From assembly GCA_016717595.1 (NCBI GenBank), contig JADKFE010000013.1, positions 1 through 64,000 on the forward strand: a stretch of 64,000 bases of DNA, given 5' to 3'. The DNA comes from Deltaproteobacteria bacterium (GTDB lineage: Bacteria > Myxococcota_A > UBA796 > CAJQPC01). Each line of letters starts with the position of its first letter. The stretch's first letter is position 1. The notes beneath the pieces were generated by a model that saw only the letters and a program-made list of their open reading frames with translations, made no database searches and had not been told where the DNA came from. Both the position numbers and the translations under genes were made by a program. Positions 8,010 to 16,700 of the stretch are shown piece after piece.

Positions 8010-9510
8010 GATTGGTTGGGTGACCAATCAAGCTCACTCCCCCCGTCGTCGCCGCGTCCTCCGTCACCCGGAACTCAACCCGGCGGTTCACGGCTTTGCC
8101 CTCGGGCCCGTCGTTGGCCACCAGCGGCACGGTCTCGCCGAGGCCCTTCGACGAGAGGCGCTCGGCGGGCACACCGCGGCCGGTGAGGTAGCGGGCGACG
8201 GACTCGGCGCGGCGGGCGGAGAGCTCTAGGTTGTACTCGTCTTTGCCGTCGCTGTCGGTGTGGCCGTGGATCTCCAGGCGCACCGTCGGGTACATCAGGA
8301 GCACGGCGGCGGCCTCGTCGAGCAGGCCGTAGCTGTCTGTCGTGATCTTGTCGGAGTTGACCTCAAAGTTGATGCCCCGGATGACGCCGGTGAAGCGCTC
8401 GATCTCTTTGGGCACGTCGTCTGGGCAGCCGTCGTCGTCGTTGAAGCCGTTCCAGGTCTCGGGCTCCAAGACGCAGGAGTCGTCGCCGTCTACGATGCTG
8501 TCCCGGTCGTTGTCGTCTTCAGGGCAGCCGTCCAGGTCCTCGAAGTCGTCGCGGTCTTCTGCGAAGTTGGGGCAGAGGTCGTCGAGGTCCACCACGCCGT
8601 CGGCGTCGTTGTCGTCCTCAGGGCAGCCGTCGCGGTCCTCAAAGCCGTCGCGGTCTTCAGCGTCTTTGGGGCAGTAGTCGTCCTCGTCGGTGATCCCGTC
8701 GTTGTCGTTGTCGTCTTCAGGGCAGCCGTCTTTGTCCTTGAAGCCGTCCATGTCTTCAGGGTCCATGGGGCAGCGGTCTTTGCGGTCTACGACGCCGTCC
8801 TCGTCGTTGTCCTCGTCTGGGCAGGCGTCGTCGTCCTCAAACTCATCGTAGTCTTCAGGCTCCTCCGGGCAGGGGTCGAGGCGGTCGGCCACACCGTCGC
8901 GGTCGGTGTCGAGGTTCCTCTCGGCCTGGCGGAAGAGGAAGCCCGCCGTCAGCTCGACGTTGGAGAAGCTGTCCTGGACGTCGCCGTGGGGCTCGGTGCC
9001 GCCGGTCCACAGCCAGCGGGCGTCGGCGCGAAGGGCCATCGCGCCGCCCAAGGGGATGAGCAGGCCCGGGCCGACGTTGAGCGCGAGGTCGACGTCGGGG
9101 TTCTTGTAGTTGCCGAGGTCTTCACCATCGAGGGGCTCCGCCGACCAGGAGTTCGGGTCGCGGCCCACTCGTTTCCAGATGACCCCGGGACCGGCGGCGA
9201 GGTACGGCTCGACCGCGTAGCCCCGGCTCAAGAACACCACGGCGTTCACCCGGGGCGTCAGCGCGTCATAGCGATACGCGAAGCGGCTGCGCGTACGTCC
9301 TTGGTGAATGCCCAGCTCGGCCTCGATGATCACCCGGGGGCCGATGCTGTAGCCCAAGCGCGGTACGGCGCTCCAGGTGGAGTTGAGGTTCTCGTCGCCG
9401 TCGAAGGCGATCCAGCCGACCCCCGCCGAGGCCGTCAGCCCGAAGTAGTCTTCTTGGGCGGAGGCGACGTTCAGCGCGAGACCAGAGAGCAGAAGGCACA
9501 AGTTGAGCAT
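7900..9510 (-). CDS. OmpA-family protein with thrombospondin type-3 repeats
   Basis: Signal peptide (residues 1-18), an eight-strand-type beta-barrel (about 20-190), then about six calcium-binding thrombospondin type-3 repeats (D-x-DxDGxxDxxDxCP..., about 195-355). An OmpA/MotB peptidoglycan-binding domain follows (about 365-480, with LEIHGHTDSDG...LSARRAESVARYL and NRRVEFRV). It anchors the outer membrane to the cell wall. After NRRVEFRVTED the frame continues about 55 residues of Pro/Arg-rich sequence that is simply the antisense of the neighbouring gene. One base fewer in the six-G run near 8040 would end the protein at once, so the true C-terminus may lie near 8030. Confidence 0.9.
   Translation of the reverse strand: MLNLCLLLSGLALNVASAQEDYFGLTASAGVGWIAFDGDENLNSTWSAVPRLGYSIGPRVIIEAELGIHQGRTRSRFAYRYDALTPRVNAVVFLSRGYAVEPYLAAGPGVIWKRVGRDPNSWSAEPLDGEDLGNYKNPDVDLALNVGPGLLIPLGGAMALRADARWLWTGGTEPHGDVQDSFSNVELTAGFLFRQAERNLDTDRDGVADRLDPCPEEPEDYDEFEDDDACPDEDNDEDGVVDRKDRCPMDPEDMDGFKDKDGCPEDDNDNDGITDEDDYCPKDAEDRDGFEDRDGCPEDDNDADGVVDLDDLCPNFAEDRDDFEDLDGCPEDDNDRDSIVDGDDSCVLEPETWNGFNDDDGCPDDVPKEIERFTGVIRGINFEVNSDKITTDSYGLLDEAAAVLLMYPTVRLEIHGHTDSDGKDEYNLELSARRAESVARYLTGRGVPAERLSSKGLGETVPLVANDGPEGKAVNRRVEFRVTEDAATTGGVSLIGHPTNPKTPTPPPCAPPGPRRRRRSRPRRSETTRPRRRRRA
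8010..8029. terminator. Inverted repeat between convergent genes
   Basis: GATTGGT at 8010-8016 pairs with ACCAATC at 8023-8029 around a 6-base loop, directly after the stop of the plus-strand gene. No U-tract follows, so a bidirectional terminator role is only a suggestion. It lies within the 3' part of the OmpA reading frame. Confidence 0.35.
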
Positions 9511-9606
9511 GAGGCGGCGTCCGGGTGCGGCCCAGAGAGGGGCAGACCACGGACTTTAGCGCGACACCAGCCGCGTCCGCAAGCGCTCACAACGAAGGGG
9601 CCTCGC

Positions 9607-10212
9607 CTACTCCGCGTCGGCGGGCTTGGTCTTCTTCTTCTTCTCGTTGCGCAGCTCTTTGGCGCTCAGCTCAATCTGCGTGCCGACGCCTTGGGTGACG
9701 TCAAACTCGCGCCCGGCGATGTTGTAGTCGCCCACGGGCAACATGCCGATGAACACGCCGTCCTCACGCAGGCTCTTCTGGGCGAGCTCGACGGCGAGGC
9801 GCTGGTCGGGGGCGAAGGGCATCTGGGCCGGGGTCATCTCGACGGGGCGAGGCGGCGTGACCACGAGCTGCACGCGGCCGTAGGTCTGGTTGATCTCCAT
9901 GATCCAGGAGTCGAGCTCTTCAGTGCGCTGGAGGCTCTGGGCGCGCAGCAGCCGCGAGAGGCAGGCGCCCATGTCGCCCACGGAGCGCGCGGACTGGGCC
10001 GCGGCCATGTGCGCCTCAAACGGCACCTCGACGCCGTTGAGCGCGAGGAGCTCCTCATAAGACTTCTCGACACCTTTCCAGAGCTGACGCTCGGAGAAGT
10101 TGTTGATCTCGTCCATCAGCCGGTCATACTCGGCGTCGGTGCGCTCGTCGGCTTGTACGACGGGCGATGAGAGACCACAGAGCAGGGCGAAGACGAGGAG
10201 AGAGCGCTTCAT
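9607..10212 (-). CDS. Exported PEGA-like protein, unknown role
   Basis: A 201-residue protein with a signal peptide (MKRSLLVFALLCGLSSPVVQA), a helical first half (DAEYDRLMDEINNFSERQLWKGVEKSYEELL) that resembles a TPR hairpin, and a PEGA-like beta domain (VQLVVTPPRPV...GVFIGMLPVGDYNIAGREFDVTQG). The tail is Lys-rich (NEKKKKTKP). PEGA domains are common on surfaces of Myxococcota and usually bind glycan or partner proteins. A TAGAAT -10 candidate lies on the minus strand at 10244-10249. Confidence 0.6.
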   Translation of the reverse strand: MKRSLLVFALLCGLSSPVVQADERTDAEYDRLMDEINNFSERQLWKGVEKSYEELLALNGVEVPFEAHMAAAQSARSVGDMGACLSRLLRAQSLQRTEELDSWIMEINQTYGRVQLVVTPPRPVEMTPAQMPFAPDQRLAVELAQKSLREDGVFIGMLPVGDYNIAGREFDVTQGVGTQIELSAKELRNEKKKKTKPADAE

Positions 10213-10243
10213 GGGGCTTTCCGCAGGATGCGAGGGTGGCGCT

Positions 10244-10249
10244 ATTCTA
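10244..10249 (-). promoter_or_regulatory. Possible -10 box (TAGAAT) for the PEGA-like gene
   Basis: The minus strand reads TAGAAT 32 bases before the ATG at 10212. No clear -35 partner is visible at 17 bases. Confidence 0.3.
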
Positions 10250-10304
10250 CAACGCCCGAGCGGCTTTGGCCCGTCCGGGTTTTTGGATCTGGGCCGAGGA
10301 TTGA

Positions 10305-10667
10305 TCAGTCACATCGCTCGTAGCGCTCTTTGCAGCCGACCACCCGAATCTCGACGGTGACCACACCCTCGTCGATCATGTCGATGCGCTTCGCGGCGCG
10401 CTCGGAGAGGTCGATGACGCGGCCTTTGGCGTAGGGGCCGCGGTCGTTGATCACCACCCGCACAGACTCGCCGGTGTCGGTGCGGGTGACCTTCACCACG
10501 GTGCCAAAGGGCAAGGTCTTGTGCGCCGCCGTACGTTTGGACGGGCGAAAGGGCTCGCCCGAGGCCGTGGGGTTGCCCCGCAGCTCGTCGCCGTACCACG
10601 AGGCCTTGCCGGTCTGGGTGGGCGCCCGGGCCGCGCAGGCCAAGAGCGTGAGGAGCAGGACCGTCAC
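10305..10667 (-). CDS. rlpA: RlpA-like double-psi beta-barrel lipoprotein
   Basis: A GTG at 10667 overlaps the upstream stop as GTGA and gives a lipoprotein signal (VTVLLLTLLAC), so this start is preferred over the longer frame. The mature 110 residues are the RlpA double-psi barrel: GKASWYGDELRGNPTASGE, AAHKTLPFGTVVKVT and VVINDRGPYAKGRVIDLSERAAKRI, with the catalytic Asp in NDRGP. RlpA enzymes are lytic transglycosylases for naked glycan strands. No SPOR domain is present. As last gene of the contractile-particle run and translationally coupled to it, it could open the wall for the particle; that is inference. Confidence 0.85.
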   Translation of the reverse strand: MTVLLLTLLACAARAPTQTGKASWYGDELRGNPTASGEPFRPSKRTAAHKTLPFGTVVKVTRTDTGESVRVVINDRGPYAKGRVIDLSERAAKRIDMIDEGVVTVEIRVVGCKERYERCD

Positions 10668-11575
10668 GCCTGGCGCACCTGCACGTTGCAGATCGCGCAG
10701 CGAGAGGCGTCGACGCGGCTCACCGAGGCGCGGGCGGCGTAGCAGCCGGTGTGGAAGCTCTTGCCGCAGGCGTACTGGCAGTCTGTGCGCACGTCTGAAG
10801 ACACGCCGAGGCCGCAGATGCCACAAGGCACCATCTGCACGGCCTCCACCACCTGCTCTTGCACCTGGTTACGCCGCGGTGGGAGCGGCTCGACCGCGCC
10901 CCACCACGCCAGCCAGCCCATGAGCACCCCCGCCAACGCGGAGATCAGGCCGGGCATGGCCTCGGAGAAGAGCTGGGCCGGGTCGGCGCCCAAGAACAGC
11001 ACCGGGGCGAAGGCCAAGATGACCAGCAGCACCGTGAGCACGAGGCCCACGGCGGCGATGCGCGCCTGGCCGCCGTCACCGGAGAACAGGTACCGCGCCA
11101 ACGAGCAGGTCAGGAGCCCCAGGCCGAGGCCGGGGATGATGATCACCGGGAGCGTGCGCTGCCAGGAGAGCGCGAGGCCCCAGCCCACGGCGAACAGCGT
11201 CACCATCGTCAATGACGAGATCAGGGCCAAGGTGCCGCTGGCGGCGTAGCCTCGGGTCTCGGGGTAATCCGGCGTCTGCTCCATCACCGGGGAGCCCGCC
11301 GGGGGCTCGGGCAAGAGGTGAATCAGCTCACCGGGCACCACGCCCATGTCCGAGAGGCGCTCCTCTTCAGTCATCAGGCGGCCGCGGGCGCGCAGCCAGT
11401 ACAGACGGCGTTTGCCGTCAGGCCAGAAGGCGTCGAGGCCGGCGTCGCGGGCGACACGCTGGGTGAGGTCGCGGGCGGGCAGGTACGTCGGCAAGACGAG
11501 GTCCAAGGTGAACGACCTCATGTCGATCACCTGCACCCGCACTTGAACGGTCTGGACGTCGCTGCTTCGATCCAC
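10664..11575 (-). CDS. Ubiquitin-like / four-TM / C4HC3 zinc-finger protein
   Basis: Three parts are visible in 303 residues. Residues 7-90 form a YukD/EsaB/ubiquitin-like beta-grasp domain (VQVRVQVIDMRSFTLDLVLP...LRARGRLMTEEERLSDMGVVPGELIHLLPE). Four membrane helices lie at about 112-137, 142-164, 172-196 and 206-228. The C-terminal cytoplasmic tail has C251, C254, C266, C270, H275, C278, C293 and C296, a C-x2-C-x11-C-x3-C-x4-H-x2-C-x14-C-x2-C pattern as in PHD/RING-CH fingers. It lies directly after the baseplate genes and is coupled to rlpA. Fold calls come from sequence pattern; function is unknown. It may be a membrane dock for the particle. No E1/E2 enzymes or ubiquitin peptidase were seen in the window. 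Confidence 0.75.
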   Translation of the reverse strand: MDRSSDVQTVQVRVQVIDMRSFTLDLVLPTYLPARDLTQRVARDAGLDAFWPDGKRRLYWLRARGRLMTEEERLSDMGVVPGELIHLLPEPPAGSPVMEQTPDYPETRGYAASGTLALISSLTMVTLFAVGWGLALSWQRTLPVIIIPGLGLGLLTCSLARYLFSGDGGQARIAAVGLVLTVLLVILAFAPVLFLGADPAQLFSEAMPGLISALAGVLMGWLAWWGAVEPLPPRRNQVQEQVVEAVQMVPCGICGLGVSSDVRTDCQYACGKSFHTGCYAARASVSRVDASRCAICNVQVRQA

Positions 11576-11599
11576 GGCCTCGCTCCAGGGCTCTCAGCG

Positions 11600-12544
11600 T
11601 CAGCGCTGGGCCTCGACGGTGCGCTCGAGCTCTTCGCTGATCTTCGTCAGGGGCTGCAAGAGGCGCTCGAACTTGTCGAACCACTTCAGCCACACCTCGT
11701 CGGACTGCTCGGCCCCGGGCAGCTCGGCGTGAACGCGGCGGACGTACTGGGCGAAGCTGGAGATGCGCTCCGTGGTGCGCGGCAGCCCGTTGTAGTAGTC
11801 ATGCGCGTAGCTGATGAGGGTGCCCGCGGTGCGGTAGAGCACACGGTCTGTGGTGCCCTCCTCGATGAGCAAAAACTCCGACGAGATGAGCGCTGAGGAG
11901 AAGCTCAGCACGCCCATGTCGAGCTCTTGCACGAGCGCGGTGCGGAAGAGGTTCTGCATCACCTTGCGGGAGAGGCGGATGAACTCGACCACACGCGGCT
12001 TGAGGTAAGACTCCGCCGCCCGGGACTGGCGACCGGCGCGGGGCACGGGCAGGAGCACCTGCACCATACGGCCCAAGCGCACGTTGATGCGGCACAAGGC
12101 CACGGCGTCGGCGTGGTCCTCTTCGACGGGGTGCAGGCGCGGCGCGCAGAACTCGCGCACCCGGGCCTCACGCTCCTCGTTGGTGTCAAACACCGTGCGC
12201 AGCTCCGCGTCGTCGAGGGTCTCGACGTGGAACAGCCAGAACATGTACTCGCCGTCCTGCTTCGGGACCTCCAAGGGCACCGCCGCCGCCTCAGCGAGGA
12301 GCACGCCCTGGCCGATGCGGGTGATGCCGAAGCCGGCCTGGATGATGGCGACGTAACGTTCACCCCGCTGCTCCAGCTCGACCTGAAGGCCCTGCACGAT
12401 GCCGTGGCCGTGGAGGTAGAGGTGGTGCCGGTGCATGTTGCGCCGATGGTAGAGCTGCTCATCGAGCAGGTCCTTCGACGTCAGGCACAGGCCCTCAAAG
12501 GGGTTGAGACGGCGGAGCTGGTTGTCGTTGGGGTTGCTGGCCAT
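11600..12544 (-). CDS. eCIS baseplate-region conserved protein
   Basis: A 314-residue cytoplasmic protein with the N-terminal pattern LNPFEGLCLTSKDLLDEQLYHRR...HHLYLHGHGIVQGLQV. I recognise this as a conserved open-ended family encoded next to baseplate J and tail protein I genes in eCIS loci. The middle third is beta-rich (IIQAGFGITRIGQGVLLAEAAAVPL) and the C-terminal third is helical. It lacks signal peptide and membrane helices. It sits 39 bases after the gpI-like gene in the same direction, so it is probably a peripheral baseplate or fibre-attachment component; no direct function is known to me. Confidence 0.65.
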   Translation of the reverse strand: MASNPNDNQLRRLNPFEGLCLTSKDLLDEQLYHRRNMHRHHLYLHGHGIVQGLQVELEQRGERYVAIIQAGFGITRIGQGVLLAEAAAVPLEVPKQDGEYMFWLFHVETLDDAELRTVFDTNEEREARVREFCAPRLHPVEEDHADAVALCRINVRLGRMVQVLLPVPRAGRQSRAAESYLKPRVVEFIRLSRKVMQNLFRTALVQELDMGVLSFSSALISSEFLLIEEGTTDRVLYRTAGTLISYAHDYYNGLPRTTERISSFAQYVRRVHAELPGAEQSDEVWLKWFDKFERLLQPLTKISEELERTVEAQR

Positions 12545-12583
12545 CGCGGGTGCTCAGGGGTTTGGAGTCATAAAGGAGGCCGC

Positions 12584-13786
12584 TCAGCTCTTCGGGGCCT
12601 TCGGGGCCTTGGCGGGCTTGGCGGGCTTCGTAGGCTTCGCGGCGGGGGTCGCGGCGGCGGCGGCGCCTGGGGCCGGAGTCGGCTTCCCGTCGTCGTCAAA
12701 ACGAACGGTGAAGGTGACATGCGCGGGCTTCTCGGCGGTGACGATCTGGGTGAGGCGGCGGAGCACCTGGGGCGCGCGCTCGGAGAAGCGCCGGGCGAAA
12801 CGATCCCGGGGCTCTAGCACCAAGGCGAAGAAGTTGGTGCCCTCACGCTTCACGTCGTAGAGGTAATGCGCCGGGGGCTCACCGCGGATGTAGCGCTCGG
12901 CGGGGGTGCGGCCCCCGGCCAAGGTGGCGCCGCCGAGCACAAAGCCCTGGGGCTTCTCTCGGGGGCTCACGCTGACCGGCGCGGCGGTGAGCACCCGGAT
13001 GATCTCCTCCATGCCCGCCTTGGTGCCGCGGGTGCGGTACAGGCGGATCGCCCGGCGCACGAGCTCACGCTGCTGGTGCAGGGGCAGAGACTCATCCAGG
13101 GTGAAGCCGACCCACGAGGCGATCCAGGACAAAAACTTGGGATCGCAGGTGAGGGGGTCGATGAGCGAGGGGATCTGCTCGATCCGATCGACCACTGAGG
13201 TCATCAGGTGCTGGTAGATGAACAAGAAGCGGCGCAGGGCGTCGGTGTCGGTGCCGCGCACCTCCCGGGCCGTGCTCTCGTTGCGCACGCCGTACCCGCG
13301 GCGCAGCTCAGCGCTGTCGGCGTGAATCACCTCACGCTGCTCCATGGGCATCGCGCCTTGGTAACAGCCGGGCAAAAACCGCAGATACCCGCGCACAGGG
13401 ACGTGCAGCACGACGTCGTCGCGGGGGTCGAGGGAGACCGGCGGGCGGCCGTCGGTGGTGATCAGCTCGGCGCGCACCTCGACCATGTCGTCGGGCACAA
13501 AGAAGCTCGCCGGGCTGCCGTCGGGCAAGGTGCGGATGGCGCGCACGAGGATCGGGTCGCCCCCGGCGGAGGGGTTCACCTGCACGGCGCGGATGTGCCC
13601 GACCTTCTCCCCTCGCCTGGCCTCAACAAGATGCAGGCTCACGCGGTTGGAGATGTTGCGGGAGAGGTACGTCCGCGCGGCGCGCACGGGGTACTGCACC
13701 TCCACCACGGTGCGAAGGTGGGCGAAGTCGTCGGGCACCGCCATGTAGGCCGCGCCCGCGGGGATCGGGAGCTGAGGCGTGCTCAC
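12584..13786 (-). CDS. Phage tail protein I-like baseplate protein
   Basis: A 400-residue protein. Residues about 125-260 carry the phage tail domain typical of P2 gpI/PVC homologues: YLRFLPGCYQ, then LRRFLFIYQHLMTSVVDRIEQIPSLIDPLTCDPKFLSWIASWVGFTLDESLP, then RRAIRLYRTRGTKAGMEEII. The N-terminal 120 residues are an extra beta-rich domain. The last 40 residues are low-complexity Pro/Ala/Lys. The start overlaps the baseplate J stop by 4 bases (ATGA), implying coupling. The gpI family joins the baseplate periphery to fibres. Confidence 0.85.
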   Translation of the reverse strand: MSTPQLPIPAGAAYMAVPDDFAHLRTVVEVQYPVRAARTYLSRNISNRVSLHLVEARRGEKVGHIRAVQVNPSAGGDPILVRAIRTLPDGSPASFFVPDDMVEVRAELITTDGRPPVSLDPRDDVVLHVPVRGYLRFLPGCYQGAMPMEQREVIHADSAELRRGYGVRNESTAREVRGTDTDALRRFLFIYQHLMTSVVDRIEQIPSLIDPLTCDPKFLSWIASWVGFTLDESLPLHQQRELVRRAIRLYRTRGTKAGMEEIIRVLTAAPVSVSPREKPQGFVLGGATLAGGRTPAERYIRGEPPAHYLYDVKREGTNFFALVLEPRDRFARRFSERAPQVLRRLTQIVTAEKPAHVTFTVRFDDDGKPTPAPGAAAAATPAAKPTKPAKPAKAPKAPKS

Positions 13787-16700
13787 TCGTCAGCCTCCTC
13801 GGTGCGGATACGCACGCGGCGGATCTCAAAGAGGTCATGCCGGTCGAGCACCAGCTCCTTGAGGCCCTCGCCCTCCTCCCAGCCCGGGGGGCCCTTCGCC
13901 CGCTCGCCGCGCATGTCGAAGATCTGCACGTCCACGACGTGGCGGACCTCAGGGATGTCGGAGACGAGGCGCCCGAAGTCTTGCGCGTAGAGCGTGCCCT
14001 GGAAAGGCCAGCCCGCGCCGTCGAGGCCGCCGATGTAGGGGTCTAAGAAACGCATCACCCAGCGCTGGGCGGCCTCCCGCACGACGAGCTGGTTGGCGTT
14101 GGGCCGCAGCCGCGCGGTGACCGCGATGTCGATGGGCAAGAAGGTGGCGAGGCGCACCTTGGGCTCGACGTTGATCAGGCAACGACGGCCCAGGTACGAC
14201 TGCACATGATCCCGCAGACCGGCGGAGAGGAAGGGGTCGGGCACCCGCTCACCTTCGCGGCGCTGGGGCAAGATCACCACCTCGACGGTGCCGTCTTTGC
14301 CCATGTTGCCGGGGCAGGCCGCCCGGGCGACCTCACCGGAGGCCTCCTTGGCGATGATCTCGAAGTCTTGGCGGGTGACCGCGCGGTCGCGGGAGGTGAG
14401 CAAGCTCGGCGCGCGGCGGATGATCTCTTCGATCGTCTCCGCGTCTCGGCCGCCCACGGCGGGGAGGAGGTTCGTGACCCGCACGAGGTCCGAGGCCGCC
14501 TCGCTCACGGTGATCTCACCGACGCCGACGTTGCCGCGCAGGCCGGGGACGGTGTGGTACCGCTCGACGAGCACGTTGTTGGTGCCCACGGGCAACATCT
14601 TGCCGCGGATGCCGTTGCCGAAGGTCAAGGTGCCATCGACAGGGTCCACGACGAAGCTGGTGTCGTCTTTGCCTGAGGTGAGGAAGTTGCCCTCCCGCAG
14701 AAGCGTCCAGCGCTCTTTGACCCCGGCGGCGTTCTCGACGACGAGGGTGATGTCGTTGAACAGCTCTGGGCGGGGGAAGACGGCCTTGTCGTTCTCGCGG
14801 GGGTGCAAGAAGATCGGCGGGCGCAGAAGCTCAACGGCCTGGTTGGGCACGCCGAGGCCCGAGAAGCGCTCGTTGGTGACCGCGTGCAGGTTCACGGCCT
14901 CCACCGTGTTGAGCATGAGGTGCGTGACCGGCGGGAGCGTCGGCAGGGTGTCGGTCTTTGAGCCCGAGGGCATGCCGAAGCGACCGCGCAGCCAGAAGCC
15001 GTCCGGCGGGATCTCCGGCACCTCGGGGAAGGCGAACTCCAGCTCACCGGTGCGGGTGAGGTCGTACACCTTCACACCAGCCGTGGCTGGGTCTCCGCTG
15101 GAGAGCAGACGGCGCCAGCCCGTGCGCTGGCCGGGCTTGGCCTCCAGAAGCTCCCAATCCACCCGCACACCCTCGGGCAAGAACGCCTCGCCGCGGCAGC
15201 GGAAGTGGATGGCGTGGCGCCGACCCCGGGGCAGGGGCCGATCGAGCTGGATGTACAGCGCGAGGTTGTCGTCGTCGAGGTCGATGAACGGGAAGTAGGG
15301 GTAGCTCTCGTACAGACGACCGGCGGCGCGGGTCAAGCAGCGCGTGAGGCGGCGGTTGTGCTCGCGGTGATCGAGCTGGGCCATGCGCGGGCTGGGCATC
15401 GGCTGGTCATAGGTGCCGTCGCCCAGCGTCTTGTCCACGCCCAGGCGGATGCCGTAGATGCGCGGGATGATCGGGTGCGGCTGCTTTTTGTCGTCTTGGC
15501 CCATCAAGTTGGCCTTGATGAGCTCAAACCGCAGCCAGGTCGTCTCGATCTTGGAGAGCTCGTGGCGGGCGAGGCCCTTGAGCTGCTCTTTGGGGTCGAG
15601 CACGATGCGCACCCGGCGCCGACCGGCCTTCTTGGCGCCTTCAGGGTCGATGGTGCCGAAGGTGAAGCCGGTGTAGATCTTGTCGGGGCTGTGCACCACA
15701 CGCCAAGAGTCTTCAGCGCGGTAGGTGAGCTGCAGGAGGTAGTCGTTCACCGGCTCGGGCACGGGCGTGCCGTTCATCTCGAAGCCGATCTCGATCTCCA
15801 GGAGGATCGGCGCCTGGCGGCGGTTCTCGAAGAGGTCCGAGCCCACCCACCACTTGCGGCCCAAGGTGGGCGGCAAGATCGACGCCATCTGGAACGGCGA
15901 CCACGGCGACTCGTCGTTGAGCATCCGCTCGACGCGGCGGGGGTCGTCGCCCATGAACATGTCGAGCTCGACGGGCTTCTGCCACGAGAGGTCAAGCTCA
16001 AGCTCGGGCACGAAGCCGCGGACGTGCACCGTCTCCACACGCTCGGCGCGCAGGTTGAAGCCGTCGGTGGCCATGTCGGTGAGCGGCCCGGTGAGCAGCA
16101 CCTCGGTGCCGATCATACGCACACGCTCCCGGGGCACCTCCTCCCAGGTCTCGCCGCGGCGGTAATACCAGCGGTAACGAGGGAGGTACTGGGTGCGGCC
16201 CGCGGGCAGGCTGCGGTCGACCATCGCGAAGCGCAGCGTCCAGCCGCCGCGAATGGGCGGCAGGTCTTGGAGCAGAAACTCCAGGTTTCGCCCGGCGTTT
16301 CGTACGTCCCAGTTGTTGACCGCGCGCTTTTCGCCGCCACGGTCGTCTTGCCAGGAGATCTCGAGATCTTCCTTCATGCGGCTGGCGAGCCAACGCTCGT
16401 AGTCGAGCTGGCCGCGCACCCACCACTGCTGGCTGCGCACGCTCTCGGGCAGCAAGAAGCTCAGCTCGCCCACACCGAAGCGGTCCAGCGGCACGATGCC
16501 GGGCAGGGCCGAGACGATGTTCTGCTCGGGCATGCCGAGCACCTCCTCGGCCTCCACGTCCGTCTGGACGGGCTTCCAGCCCTCAGCCGTGGGGTACTCC
16601 CAGCGGAAGAACGAGACGATGGAGAGGTTGTCCGTAGACGGGCCGCCGCGACGCATCCGGAAGCGGCCGAGCTTACGCCCGCTCTCGGGGTCGATGTTCA

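Noticed and set aside
8260..10170. 636-codon plus-strand frame across the OmpA gene
   Set aside because: Antisense to the thrombospondin and OmpA domains; Val/Val-rich without signal peptide or motif.
10664..11575. Complete bacterial ubiquitin-conjugation system
   Set aside because: No E1, E2 or deubiquitinase-like genes were found in the window, so only the single fused protein is reported.
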